DNA of 64,000 nt from positions 108,038 to 172,037 of the forward strand of contig NZ_JOAI01000037.1 of NCBI RefSeq assembly GCF_000717715.1. Direction: 5' to 3'. Shown here piece after piece: positions 1 to 9,165 of this stretch (positions within the stretch are counted from its first letter, which is position 1; every line of letters begins with the position of its first letter). The DNA is from Streptomyces sp. NRRL B-24484 (GTDB lineage: Bacteria > Actinomycetota > Actinomycetes > Streptomycetales > Streptomycetaceae). A model generated the notes under the pieces. The model had not been told where the DNA came from and ran no database searches. It saw only the letters and a program-made list of their open reading frames with translations. The position numbers and the translations under genes are program-made.

Positions 1-2304
1 CAGGTGCAGGCGGCGCTCGACGAGCTCGACTACAAGGTGACCGCGGGCACCGACGGCGACGTGAACGTCTGGTTCGACGGCCGCTCGTACACGCCGATCG
101 AGATCTCCGCGATCATCCTGCACCGGCTGAAGGAGGACGCCGAGCAGCGCCTCGGCGAACCGCTGCACCGGGCCGTCATCACGGTGCCCGCGTACTTCGG
201 CGAGCGCCAGGTCGCGGCGACCCGGGAGGCCGGCCGGATGGCGGGCCTGCACGTGCTGCGGGTGATCAACGAGCCGACCGCCGCCGCCCTGGCCTACGGG
301 ATGACGGCCGAGGCCGGCGACGAGGGGCGTACCGTCCTGGTCTACGACCTGGGCGGCGGCACCTTCGACATCTCGATCCTGCTGCTGGTGCCCGGCTCGG
401 TGTCGGTGCTCGGCATCGAGGGCGACAACCTGCTCGGCGGCGACGACTTCGACCGCGCCATCACCACGGCGCTGCTGGAGGACATCCGGGAGGAGTTCGG
501 CTCGGACTACCAGCCGGACCGGCGGGACCGTCCGCGGATCGCCTCGGCCGCCGAGGTGGTCAAGATCGAACTGTCCAACCAGGAGGCGTCGGACGTCGTC
601 CTGGCGGGCCTCGGCGCGGGTCAGCTGGTGCTGGAGACGGTGTTCGAGCGGCCCCGGTTCGAGGAGTTGATCGAGGCCCGGATCGAGCGGACCATCGAGC
701 TGACCCACAAGGCGATCATGCAGGCCAACCTGACCGTCGGGGACATCGACGAGGTGCTGCTGGTCGGCGGCTCGACGTCGATCCCGCTGGTGGCGCGGCG
801 GCTGGGCGAGGTCTTCGGGCCGAAGCGGATCCGGCGCGGCGTCAACCCGATGCAGTGCGTGGCGCTGGGCGCGGCGGTGCAGTCGGCCCTGGTCGCCGAG
901 GTGGAGTGCCCGGAGTGCCGGACGCCCGCCGAACTGTCCGCGGCCTCGTGCGGGCAGTGCTCGGCCTCGCTGCTGGGCGGCGCCCGGGTGACCTGCACCG
1001 GCTGCCACCTGCCGGTGGACGCCGCCGCCGGCGCCTGCCCCAAGTGCGGGCAGCAGGTGGAGGGCGAGGCGGCCGCGCCGGTCGTGGCGGCCGTCGCCCG
1101 GACCCGCGACTGCGCGCGCTGCGGCACCCCGGCGGCGGCCGAGGCGACCGCCTGCAGCCTCTGCGGTGAGGCGCTGCCGGACTCCGGTGGCGGCGCCGCG
1201 GCGGCCTCGGCCGCGCAGGACATCGGTCTGCGCTGCGGCGGCTGCACGGCGGTGAACCCGCCCGGCACCGAGGTCTGCCCGTCCTGCGGCCAGTTGATGC
1301 AGGTGACCAACCCCTTCGACATCACGCCGAAGGACCTGGGCATCGAACTCAACGACGGCCGCCTGGCGGTGATCATCCCGAAGGGCACCGGCTACCCCAC
1401 GAGCACGCCGGTCAGCCGGGAGTTCGTCGTCTCCGGCGGCGGACAGCAGCGCCTCGAAGTGGCCGTGTACGAGGGCGAGCAGCCGATCGCCCAGCAGAAC
1501 GAGCTGATGGGCCACCTCACCCTGCGGCTGCCCGCCGGGCTCGGCGGACGGATCCCGGTCGAGGTGTCGTTCGGTCTCGACCAGGACCGCACGATCACCC
1601 TGTCGGTGCGGATCCAGGGCGGTGAGCAGCGGACGGTCAAGCTCGGCCGGGCCTCGCTCGACCCGGAGCTCAAGGTGCAGGTCGAGGAGCAGCAGCGGCA
1701 GATCGAGAGCTTCACCGACCGCTGGGCGAACGAGCTGACCGAGGCCGAACTCCGCGAGACGCAGCGGCTGATGGACACCCTCGACGACATGGCCGGCGGC
1801 CGGACGGGCGGCGAGTCGGTGGACGCGGCGCTGGAGCGGGCGCAGTTCCTGCTGAACGCGCAGCGCTGGGTGCGCAGCACCGAGGCGTACCTGAGCCTGT
1901 TCATCCTGTACTGCGAGAAGCACCTGGACGCGGGCGACCTGGGCCGGCTGCGGATGGTCGCGGCCGAGCTCCGGCAGCGCCGCGAGGCGGCGGACTGGGA
2001 GGGTGCGATGGCGGCGGCCGCCGCCGCGGACGAGCTGTGCGACTCGCTCGGCCACACCTTCCGGATGCTGACGATGTGCAACATCTACGTCAGCCAGAAC
2101 ATGGTGTCGCCCGCGCTCGGCCAGCGGATCCTGGCGGAACTGCGCGGTCTGGACTCCGCGGTGGAGTCGGCCAACATGGAGGCGGCGAACCGTCACAACT
2201 CGGCGCTGCTGGGCCTGTACGCGCAGGCGCAGCGCGAGATGGGCAAGGACAGCATGCCGGAGCAGGTCGGGCCGGTCCGCCCGGAGGAGGTCGATCCCCG
2301 ATGA
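1..2304 (+). CDS. Hsp70-family chaperone with four zinc ribbons (5' end outside window)
   Basis: This is a DnaK-like ATPase whose first residues lie upstream of the window, since the phosphate-1 loop that opens every Hsp70 is missing while the frame is open to base 1. Visible are NEPTAAALAYG, the phosphate-2 motif DLGGGTFD near residue 118 and the adenosine motif GGSTSIP near 260. Directly after the ATPase domain, at about residues 300-440, come eight CxxC pairs that form four zinc ribbons. A substrate-binding-like beta domain (from NPFDITPKDLGIEL) and a helical C-terminus follow. Ordinary DnaK has no metal-binding insert, so the ribbons are a lineage feature; a regulatory or client-docking role is inference. 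It overlaps the next gene by ATGA, indicating translational coupling. Confidence 0.9.
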   Translation, partial: QVQAALDELDYKVTAGTDGDVNVWFDGRSYTPIEISAIILHRLKEDAEQRLGEPLHRAVITVPAYFGERQVAATREAGRMAGLHVLRVINEPTAAALAYGMTAEAGDEGRTVLVYDLGGGTFDISILLLVPGSVSVLGIEGDNLLGGDDFDRAITTALLEDIREEFGSDYQPDRRDRPRIASAAEVVKIELSNQEASDVVLAGLGAGQLVLETVFERPRFEELIEARIERTIELTHKAIMQANLTVGDIDEVLLVGGSTSIPLVARRLGEVFGPKRIRRGVNPMQCVALGAAVQSALVAEVECPECRTPAELSAASCGQCSASLLGGARVTCTGCHLPVDAAAGACPKCGQQVEGEAAAPVVAAVARTRDCARCGTPAAAEATACSLCGEALPDSGGGAAAASAAQDIGLRCGGCTAVNPPGTEVCPSCGQLMQVTNPFDITPKDLGIELNDGRLAVIIPKGTGYPTSTPVSREFVVSGGGQQRLEVAVYEGEQPIAQQNELMGHLTLRLPAGLGGRIPVEVSFGLDQDRTITLSVRIQGGEQRTVKLGRASLDPELKVQVEEQQRQIESFTDRWANELTEAELRETQRLMDTLDDMAGGRTGGESVDAALERAQFLLNAQRWVRSTEAYLSLFILYCEKHLDAGDLGRLRMVAAELRQRREAADWEGAMAAAAAADELCDSLGHTFRMLTMCNIYVSQNMVSPALGQRILAELRGLDSAVESANMEAANRHNSALLGLYAQAQREMGKDSMPEQVGPVRPEEVDPR

Positions 2305-2585
2305 CGGCCGTACCGCCGATCGAGGTGCCGTGCCCGCAGTGCGCGGTGCCCGCGGACCCTGAGAGCCTGCGCTGTCCGTCCTGCCGGGAGGATCTCGCGG
2401 CGCTCGTCCGGCTGCGGTACGCCGGGCGGATCGACTACAACGAGGCACTGGCGCACGTCGGCGCCGGGGAGGACGCGGCCGCCCTGGTGCTGCTGCGCCG
2501 CGCGGTGGCCCAGGAGCCCGGGCTGCGCCCGGCCCAGGACCTCCTCGCCGAGGTGTCCGCCCGCACCGGCACCTCCGGCACCTGA
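2301..2585 (+). CDS. Small zinc-ribbon protein coupled to the Hsp70 gene
   Basis: This 94-residue protein starts at an ATG overlapping the Hsp70 stop codon (ATGA). Residues 11-28 hold two CxxC pairs (CPQC and CPSC), making one zinc ribbon of the same style as those inside the Hsp70. The rest is a short helical segment (NEALAHVGAGEDAAALVLLRRAV) resembling a single tetratricopeptide-type hairpin. The overlap and the shared ribbon type suggest a partner or co-chaperone of the Hsp70; this is inference. A strong terminator follows 20 bases after the stop. Confidence 0.85.
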   Translation: MTAVPPIEVPCPQCAVPADPESLRCPSCREDLAALVRLRYAGRIDYNEALAHVGAGEDAAALVLLRRAVAQEPGLRPAQDLLAEVSARTGTSGT

Positions 2586-2605
2586 GCCCGCCCCGCCCGG
2601 CCACC

Positions 2606-2640
2606 GAGGGCCCCGCACCGACCACCGGCGCGGGGCCCTC
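2606..2640 (+). terminator. Rho-independent-type hairpin after the Hsp70 operon
   Basis: Two perfect 11-base arms (GAGGGCCCCGC and its complement) are separated by 13 bases. The hairpin lies between the zinc-ribbon gene and the convergent DUF6215 gene and can serve both. There is no U-tract, as is usual in streptomycetes. Confidence 0.8.
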
Positions 2641-2670
2641 CGCCGGCCGGCGGTGATCCGGAGCCCCGGC

Positions 2671-3399
2671 TCAGCCCTGGGTGGCGGGCAGCCAGCCGTG
2701 GACGGTGGGGAGGACCTGTTCGGCGATCCGGCGCAGGGCGTCCTGGTCCGGGGCTTCGTCGTCCTGGCGCCAGATGGAGAACTCGACGGTCTCGGCGTCC
2801 TCGTCGGGGCCGATGGCGACCGCGAGGTGGTGGGCGGTGCCGCCGGCCCCGGTGGTGGTCCTCCCGCCCTGGAGGACGAGGGCGAGGGTGGTGCTGCGGT
2901 AGACCGCTGCCGGGTGGCCGAGCACCGTGCGCGGCTGGGCGAGCAGGCTCCGGAGCCCGGTGATGTCCCGCACCGACAGGCCCTGGTTGTGGGTGATGCG
3001 GACGTTGACCGGCCCGATCTGCACCTGGGCGGAGGCGTCGAACTCCTTCGTCCCGTCGCCGTGGACGATCGGCCCGCCGCCGGACTGCGCGATCGAGACG
3101 TGCCGGTCCGGCGTGCCGAGCAGGGCGGGCAGGTCGGGGCGGTTGAGCGCCGCGCACAGTGCCGGGTACTCCGGCGAGTCGGTGTCCTTGGCCGCCTCGC
3201 ACACCGCGGGCCTGCCGGCGTCGGCACGGGAGCCGGAGAACATGCCGGCGCCCCACATCCCGGCGATGACGGTCCCGACGAGCACGACCGCCGCGGCGGC
3301 CTGGACATCGGCACCCGGCCGGCCCCGCCCGCCCGCCACCTCCGGCCCGGCCGTGTCGGGCCCGGCCACCTCCGGACGTGCTGCCGTCTCGGACTCCAT
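2671..3399 (-). CDS. DUF6215 domain membrane-anchored protein
   Basis: This 242-residue protein has a disordered acidic N-terminus of about 30 residues and one transmembrane segment at about 33-52 (VQAAAAVVLVGTVIAGMWGAG). An extracytoplasmic domain follows with the DUF6215 signatures CEAAKDTDSPEYPALCAALNRP, LLGTP and SIAQSGGGP, and a final IWRQDD...ALRRIAEQVLP segment. The start is set by AGGAGG eight bases upstream of the ATG. Function is unknown in the family; the paired cysteines suggest a disulfide outside the membrane. Confidence 0.82.
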   Translation of the reverse strand: MESETAARPEVAGPDTAGPEVAGGRGRPGADVQAAAAVVLVGTVIAGMWGAGMFSGSRADAGRPAVCEAAKDTDSPEYPALCAALNRPDLPALLGTPDRHVSIAQSGGGPIVHGDGTKEFDASAQVQIGPVNVRITHNQGLSVRDITGLRSLLAQPRTVLGHPAAVYRSTTLALVLQGGRTTTGAGGTAHHLAVAIGPDEDAETVEFSIWRQDDEAPDQDALRRIAEQVLPTVHGWLPATQG

Positions 3400-3685
3400 G
3401 CGCTCCCCCTCCTGCGAACCCCTCCCGATCCCATGATCACCGGACGGGCTGCGTCACCCTACTCGTTCCGCCGCCGCAGGCGCCGCGAATATCCGACCGG
3501 TCCCGCATCCCTGATGCCCCGCCACATACACGCCGCCCTCCCGGCCGATCGGCCGGGAACTGGCCGACTCCTGATCAGCTGTCAGGAGCGGGAGCCGTCG
3601 GGGAAAGTCAGGAGCGGGCGCCGAAGATCGCTGGGTATAGTGCAGGCGCTCTGCCCCGATGACCCGTCGCCGAGGAGGCCGTTCG

Positions 3686-4384
3686 ATGGAACCCGTCACG
3701 CTGATCACCGGTGGCTCGACCGGAATCGGTGCCGCCACCGCCCGCGCCCTGCTCAAGCAGGGTCACCGCGTGGCCGTCACCGGACGCGACGCGGGCAAGC
3801 TGGCCGCCTTCGCCACCACCGCGGCGGCGGGCGAGCGGCTGCTGACGATCACCGGCGACGCCGGCGAAGCGGATGACGTCGCCGCCGCCGTCGGCCACGT
3901 GCTGGACACCTGGGGCCGGCTGGACAACGTCATCGCCAACGCCGGTTTCTCCCTGCCCGGCAACCTGGAGACCCACGCCCCGGAGGACATGCGCGCCATG
4001 ATCCTCACCAACGTCCTGGGCCCCGCCCTGCTGATCCAGGAGACCCTGCCCCACCTGAGGACCTCCAAGGGCCGAATCGTGATCATCGGCTCGGTCGCCG
4101 GTGTCCGCCACACCCCCGGCAACCTCTACTCCGTCACCAAGTGGGCCGCCCACGCCCTCGCCGAGAACACCCGTCTCCTGGTCGGCCAGGACGGAGTCGG
4201 CGTCACCGTCGTCGCCCCCGGCATCGTGGACACCCCCTTCTGGCACGCCCGCGGCGGCACCCCCGAGGCAGCCGCCACGATGACCGCCGAGCAGCTCGCG
4301 GACACCATCGTGTTCGCCGTCAACCAGCCTACGGGCGTGGACATCAACCACATCACGGTGCGGCCGACGGGGCAGGCCGGCTGA
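3686..4384 (+). CDS. SDR-family oxidoreductase
   Basis: This is a 232-residue classical short-chain dehydrogenase/reductase. The dinucleotide-binding motif TGGSTGIG lies at residues 8-15, NAG follows in the fourth strand (VIANAG), and the catalytic Ser-Tyr-Lys set is GSVAG...YSVTK near residue 150. The start is the ATG eight bases after GAGGAGG; an upstream in-frame ATG at 3659 has no such site. The C-terminal DINHITVRPTGQ matches SDRs that accept small ketone or aldehyde substrates, but no substrate can be assigned. It is monocistronic, closed by the hairpin at 4414-4459. Confidence 0.9.
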   Translation: MEPVTLITGGSTGIGAATARALLKQGHRVAVTGRDAGKLAAFATTAAAGERLLTITGDAGEADDVAAAVGHVLDTWGRLDNVIANAGFSLPGNLETHAPEDMRAMILTNVLGPALLIQETLPHLRTSKGRIVIIGSVAGVRHTPGNLYSVTKWAAHALAENTRLLVGQDGVGVTVVAPGIVDTPFWHARGGTPEAAATMTAEQLADTIVFAVNQPTGVDINHITVRPTGQAG

Positions 4385-4413
4385 GGCAGAGCTCCCGAGG
4401 GTCGTACGGGGAT

Positions 4414-4459
4414 GCGCCCCCGGCGCCGCCGAGCACGGTGCTGCGCGGGCCGGGGGCGC
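4414..4459. terminator. Bidirectional terminator hairpin
   Basis: Eleven-base perfect arms (GCGCCCCCGGC and complement) flank a 24-base loop. The hairpin sits between two convergent stop codons, at 4384 and 4462. Confidence 0.75.
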
Positions 4460-4461
4460 CC

Positions 4462-4950
4462 CTAGAACCACGCCGCGCTGACGGCTCCCAGACCCGCCGC
4501 TGCCGCCCGTGCGTAGAAGGCGCGGGCGTCCGCGTCCCCCTCCGCGAGGTCCTGGCGGAAGTACGCCAGGGCCACCCGACTTCCGTTCCCGGAGCCGGCG
4601 GCCGCCGCGGCACCGCCGATCTCCCACAGGTCGTCGAAGGTGTGTGCGGCGAGGAACTCCGCCGCCCGCCGCACCTCGGCCGGCCCCATCAGGGCCATCA
4701 CCGGGTCGCCGTACGGCAGCACCGGCTCGCCGCCGCCCATGGGCAGAGCGGCGGCGTCACCGCCCGGCAGGTGCGCTGCGCTCCGGTACAGCTCGTCGAG
4801 CCGGACGAAGCTCTTCGAGATGGTGAACCTGATGTCCGACGCGTGGTCCTCGTACGCGTGCCACCGCTCGGCCATGAACGCGGAGAGATGCTCCGCGCCC
4901 TTCGTCAACTCGTCGGCGGAAACGGCCTGGACGTGCAGGTCGTAGCCCAT
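4462..4950 (-). CDS. Conserved hypothetical protein
   Basis: This is a 162-residue protein starting MGYDLHVQAVSADELTKGAEHL, at the ATG that follows an AGGAGGA-type site (bases 4955-4961 on the plus strand read cctcctc). It is soluble, with no signal or membrane segment. The N-terminal MGYDLHV pattern recurs in small streptomycete proteins of unknown role, and is echoed by the MSYDFHI start of the immunity candidate at 36931-37230. A longer reading frame upstream lacks coding character. No function is assigned. Confidence 0.75.
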   Translation of the reverse strand: MGYDLHVQAVSADELTKGAEHLSAFMAERWHAYEDHASDIRFTISKSFVRLDELYRSAAHLPGGDAAALPMGGGEPVLPYGDPVMALMGPAEVRRAAEFLAAHTFDDLWEIGGAAAAAGSGNGSRVALAYFRQDLAEGDADARAFYARAAAAGLGAVSAAWF

Positions 4951-5093
4951 CGTGGGTCCTCCTCGTGCGCGGTGCGGCGGTCGCCCCGCCGTGATCTTCG
5001 CGCCGCAGGCTAGTCCCCGGTTCGGACACTCCCGGTCCGGTGGCGTGCGTGCTCGCCCGGTTGGCGGCGAGGGCCGGGGGAAGACGACGGCGC

Positions 5094-6110
5094 ATGGCAG
5101 ATGACTCCCGTGCGCGCGGTCGCAGCTCCGCGGCGCCGGCACCCGACGGCCGGTCCGACGTGGACGGCCCCTCGGAGATTCCGGCGCGCGGCTGGTGGCG
5201 GGTGCTGAAGCGCACCGTGCGCGAATTCCTCTCCGACGAGCTCCCCGACCGGGCGGCCGCGCTCACCTACTACGGCATCCTGGCGATCTTCCCCGCGCTC
5301 CTGGTCCTGGTGTCCGTCCTCGCCCTGGCGGGCACCTCCGCGACCGAGACCGTGCTGGCCGACCTGCAGTCGCTCGCCCCCGGCTCGGCCCGCGACGTCC
5401 TGCACGACGCGATCGGCCAGTTGCAGAACGGCCGGGGCACCGGGGGCCTCCTCGCCGTCGTCGGCATCGCCGGCGCCCTGTGGTCCGCGTCCGGGTACAT
5501 CGGCGCGTTCATCCGCGCCGCCAACGCCGTCTACGACGTCCGCGAGGGCCGGCCGCTCTGGAAGACCACGCCGCTGCGGATCGGCCTGACGCTGCTGACG
5601 ATGGTCCTGCTCGTGGCGAGCGCCGCGATCGTCGTGTTCACCGGCCGGCTCGCCGAACGCGCCGGGGACCTGCTGGGCCTGGGCAGAACCGCCGTGACCG
5701 TCTGGTCGATCGCGAAGTGGCCCGTCCTCGTGGTCCTCGTGTCGCTCATGATCGCCCTGCTGTACTGGGCGGCTCCGAACGTCCGCAGCCGCGGCCTGCG
5801 CTGGACCTCCCCCGGCAGCCTGCTCGCCGTCCTGCTCTGGCTCGCCCTCTCCACCGGCTTCGCCGCCTACGTCGCCAACTTCGGCTCGTACAACAAGACC
5901 TACGGCACCCTCGCCGGCGTCGTCGTCTTCCTGGTCTGGCTGTGGCTCAGCAACCTGGCGATCCTCCTCGGCCTCGAACTCGATGCCGAACTCGCCCGCG
6001 AACAGGCGCTCCGCTCGGGCCGGCCCTGCGCCGACGAACCGTACGTCGCACCCCGCGACACCCGCACCTGGCCCGACGAGGAGGACGGCCCGGAGCCGTG
6101 CGAGCCCTGA
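5094..6110 (+). CDS. YihY/virulence factor BrkB family membrane protein
   Basis: This 338-residue inner-membrane protein has an N-terminal polar tail of about 35 residues followed by LKRTVREFLSDELPDRAAALTYYG, the signature opening of the YihY/BrkB (formerly RNase BN) family. About six hydrophobic helices follow, including YYGILAIFPALLVLVSVLAL, LLAVVGIAGALWSASGYIGAF and GVVVFLVWLWLSNLAILLGLEL. The family is membrane-embedded with no settled biochemical role; the RNase annotation is historical. The ATG at 5094 is preferred to upstream GTG codons because the extra residues there are low-complexity arginine-rich. Confidence 0.88.
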   Translation: MADDSRARGRSSAAPAPDGRSDVDGPSEIPARGWWRVLKRTVREFLSDELPDRAAALTYYGILAIFPALLVLVSVLALAGTSATETVLADLQSLAPGSARDVLHDAIGQLQNGRGTGGLLAVVGIAGALWSASGYIGAFIRAANAVYDVREGRPLWKTTPLRIGLTLLTMVLLVASAAIVVFTGRLAERAGDLLGLGRTAVTVWSIAKWPVLVVLVSLMIALLYWAAPNVRSRGLRWTSPGSLLAVLLWLALSTGFAAYVANFGSYNKTYGTLAGVVVFLVWLWLSNLAILLGLELDAELAREQALRSGRPCADEPYVAPRDTRTWPDEEDGPEPCEP

Positions 6111-6163
6111 CGGCGCCCCTGCCCGAGCAGCCACCGGGGGCTGCGGGGGCGGACCGTGACAGG

Positions 6164-6811
6164 ATGTCCCGTCATCGTTCCAGGGGTGCGACCCGGCGGA
6201 AGGCGTGGAAGTTCGTGATCTCCGACCACCAGCGGCGCCTGCGCGAGCGGCTGCTGTCCGTCCCCGTCGTCCCGCCGCCCGCGCCGTGGCGTCCCGTCGC
6301 GGAGCGGTCCATCCCCGTCGGCGGGCTGCTCGGCATCGGCTTCGCCCCCGCCCCGGACGACGGCCGCGACCTGGTCATGGCGGTCTCGGTCGCGGGTCAC
6401 GGGCTGTTCGACGCCGTCACCGGCGAGCGGATCGCCCGGGACCGTGATCCCGACCCCGACGACCTCACCCCGGACGCCCGGCCGGACCTCTCCTGCCCCG
6501 GCCCCGGCCCGCTCGCCGGGACCAGGGTCCGCATCGCCGGACTGTTCGGCGGCGGCCTGCACACCACCACCTGGGACGGGTGGACGCTGGAGGTCGTCAG
6601 CCCCGAGTGGCCGCACGACCGCGTCCTGCTGTCCACCGACGGCGGCGCGCCGCACAACGGGCCGCACGGCGAGTGCTGGTGGCACGTCTTCGACTCCACC
6701 CGGTCGGAGCTGCGGGCCGCCGGCTTCTCCCCGTCCGGACGCACCCTCGCGGTCGCCACCAGCAGCGACCTGACCCTCTGGACCCGCCCCGCACCCGACA
6801 CCCTCGACTGA
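6164..6811 (+). CDS. Hypothetical protein with beta-propeller-like C-terminus
   Basis: This protein of up to 215 residues is not recognised as a named family. An alternative GTG start at 6215 is better placed behind GGAAGG. It contains repeated glycine-rich beta segments and ends with SPSGRTLAVATSSDLTLWTR, which looks like a WD40-type blade. No signal peptide or membrane helix is present. It lies 53 bases after the BrkB gene on the same strand and may be cotranscribed. Confidence 0.7.
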   Translation: MSRHRSRGATRRKAWKFVISDHQRRLRERLLSVPVVPPPAPWRPVAERSIPVGGLLGIGFAPAPDDGRDLVMAVSVAGHGLFDAVTGERIARDRDPDPDDLTPDARPDLSCPGPGPLAGTRVRIAGLFGGGLHTTTWDGWTLEVVSPEWPHDRVLLSTDGGAPHNGPHGECWWHVFDSTRSELRAAGFSPSGRTLAVATSSDLTLWTRPAPDTLD

Positions 6812-6974
6812 ACCGGCCCCGCTCCGGTCCGCCGCGGGCCGACCCCCTCCGGGACTCCGTACACGTCGGGGCCAGGTGCGACCGCCGAACGGCGTTCCGG
6901 TAGAACGGTCCGTCGGAAGGACGTCCCCCGGCCGCTGACGCGTCGGTACGGACGCGGATCACGGGGGGGACGAG

Positions 6975-8876
6975 ATGGCACGGCACGACGAGTGCGGCGA
7001 CGAGCGGACGGCGGAGGGCGAGGTCGCCGTGGCCCGGCTCGCCACGGACGCGGGCGACCTCCCGCACGCGGCGGCACACCTGGCCGCCGCGACGGCGACG
7101 GACCCGGCGCTGCCCGAAGTCCACGAGGCCCTGGCCGGGTTCTCCGCCCGCGCCGGGGGCCCGGCCCGGGCCCTGGAGCACTTCCCCGTCGCGGGCGAGA
7201 CCTCCCCCGGCGTCACCGCCTGCCACGCCCACCTGCGGGCCGCCGCCGGCGACCGGGACACCGCGGTGGAGACACTGGCCGCCGTGATGGCGGCCGAGCC
7301 CTCCCTGCCCTGGGCGGAGGCGGCCTGGCTGCTCCGCGAGGACCTGCCGGACCTGATCTCCCCGGACGCGGTCGCCCGTGCGGCCGCCCGCGCCACGACC
7401 ACGCTCGGGGAGCCGCTGCCGGAGGCCGTCCGGACCGCCCTGCTGCCCTTCGACCGGTTCGTGACCGCCGTCCTGGACCGGCACCCCGACCACGCGCACC
7501 TGCTGGCCGTCGCCTCGGCCCTGCCGCGCCTGCTCGGCGCCACCGACCGCGCCGTCGAGCGGGCCCGGCGGGCGCACCGGATCGAACCCGGCCGCGTGCA
7601 GGCCCTCATGCTCGGCCGGGCCCTGCGCGCCGCCGGCGAGGCGGACGAGGCACTCGCGGTCTGGGAGGCGACCCTCGACGACGGGCCCTTCGACGGCCGT
7701 CTCGCCGGCGAGGTGGCCGAACTGTACGCGGCCACCGGCCGTCCCGAGGGGGGACTCCGCCGGGTGGAGGCGGCGCTGCGCCACGAGCCGGACCACCCGA
7801 CGACCGCGCCGCTGCTGCACGGCCTGCGTCACCGGATCGACGGCGGCACGGACCACCTGCTCGCCCTGGCCGACCACCTCCGCACCCACCCGGACCACGC
7901 CCTGGCGGACGAACTGCTCGCCCGCGCCTGCCACCGCACGCCCTGGCTCGGCATCGTGCCCCAGGTGGTGGAGGCCTCGATCGACGTCCTGCACCAGCTG
8001 CTGGCGGAGCCGAACGACGCGCTGGCCGAGGGCTTCACCATCAAGATGTCGGAGCCGGAACCGCCCAGCGCGCTGCTCGCCCTGCGGCTCGCCTTCCCCC
8101 GCGGCTCGGCGAGCTACCGCGAACTGCGCGAGCCCGACCCGCGCCTGACGGTACGGCCGGTCGGTGTCCGCATCTGGCGGTACGACGGTCTCGATCCGCT
8201 GCCGGCCGTCGCCGCACCCTCGCCGGAGAGCGCCGAACTCGTCCGCCGGACCGCCGACATCCACTGGGCCCACCCGCCCGCGGCGTACGACCGGGCGGTC
8301 CGGCTGGCGGGCGTGCCGCTCGACGACCTGCTCGGCGTGCTCGCGCACCCGCCGGCCCCGCGCGAGGACGAGCTCGGCCGGGCACTGCTGGCGCACCAGC
8401 CCGAACTGTGGGTCCGCGCCGTCCAGGTGTTCGCCTGCCTCGGCATCGCCCACCACCGCACCGACCAGCCCTGGTCGCGGTCCGACCGTCGGCGCGTCCT
8501 GCTCGACCTGCTCCTCGGGTCCGAGGACTGGGTGGTGGAGGCGGCCGGATTCGCCCTGGTCGCCGTGGGCTGGACGCACCCGGCCACCCGCCAGGACATC
8601 GGGCAGCGGCTGCGCACCCGCCTGAACGCGGTGGCCTCCGCCTACGAGCAGCGCGACGTCACCGTGCTCACCTCGGTCTGCACCCTGGTGCTCGCCTGTC
8701 CCTGGCTCGACGAACAGTCCCGCGCCCTGGCCCAGGACCTGATCGACCGGCGCCGCAGCAACGTCGAGGCGTACGCCGCCGAAGACGCCGCCCCGCCGGC
8801 CCCGCAGCTCCCGCCGGCAGCGCCCACCCCGAGCCGCCCCCGCGGGCTGCGGGGGCTCTTCGGCCGCGGCCGCTGA
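6975..8876 (+). CDS. Large alpha-helical (TPR/HEAT-like) repeat protein
   Basis: This 633-residue soluble protein has N-terminal two-thirds built of alanine- and leucine-rich helical pairs spaced about 34 residues apart (for example LATDAGDLPHAAAHLAAATATDPALPEV), the pattern of tetratricopeptide repeats. The last third (about 430-600) resembles HEAT-type helices. The C-terminus is a proline-rich basic tail ending GLFGRGR. No enzymatic motif is visible, so a scaffold role is likely. The start follows a G-rich site (GGGGGGG, 7 bases upstream). Confidence 0.78.
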   Translation: MARHDECGDERTAEGEVAVARLATDAGDLPHAAAHLAAATATDPALPEVHEALAGFSARAGGPARALEHFPVAGETSPGVTACHAHLRAAAGDRDTAVETLAAVMAAEPSLPWAEAAWLLREDLPDLISPDAVARAAARATTTLGEPLPEAVRTALLPFDRFVTAVLDRHPDHAHLLAVASALPRLLGATDRAVERARRAHRIEPGRVQALMLGRALRAAGEADEALAVWEATLDDGPFDGRLAGEVAELYAATGRPEGGLRRVEAALRHEPDHPTTAPLLHGLRHRIDGGTDHLLALADHLRTHPDHALADELLARACHRTPWLGIVPQVVEASIDVLHQLLAEPNDALAEGFTIKMSEPEPPSALLALRLAFPRGSASYRELREPDPRLTVRPVGVRIWRYDGLDPLPAVAAPSPESAELVRRTADIHWAHPPAAYDRAVRLAGVPLDDLLGVLAHPPAPREDELGRALLAHQPELWVRAVQVFACLGIAHHRTDQPWSRSDRRRVLLDLLLGSEDWVVEAAGFALVAVGWTHPATRQDIGQRLRTRLNAVASAYEQRDVTVLTSVCTLVLACPWLDEQSRALAQDLIDRRRSNVEAYAAEDAAPPAPQLPPAAPTPSRPRGLRGLFGRGR

Positions 8877-9083
8877 GGCCGCCAGGAGCCCCACAGGATC
8901 CGGGTGTTCGGGCGGCGTCGGCGGCCCACCGGGCGTGGGGGTACCGCAGGATCGGCGAGGGGCGGTCCCGGGGGACGGGCGCGGACCTCCACGACGTGAT
9001 GCTGCTCGACCTCCGCCGGAAGCAACCGTGAGGGGCGCAACCGTGAAGGGCCGCACCGGTGTCCGCGCCGCCCCCGGTCCCCC

Positions 9084-9112
9084 TTGACGGCGAAGGCCGC
9101 ATCCACCAAGGT
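9084..9112 (+). promoter_or_regulatory. Probable vegetative promoter
   Basis: TTGACG (9084-9089) and CAAGGT (9107-9112) are separated by 17 bases, close to the streptomycete housekeeping consensus. They lie 54 bases upstream of the secreted CBM gene start. Confidence 0.5.
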
Positions 9113-9165
9113 GTCGTCGACTCCCTCGCACCGCAGCCCATTCGGAACTCCCGCTCGGAGAAGGC

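Noticed and set aside
5195-6163. Upstream extension of the gene at 6164 to a 538-codon frame
   Set aside because: The extra part lies inside the BrkB gene in another frame and is arginine/proline-rich noise.
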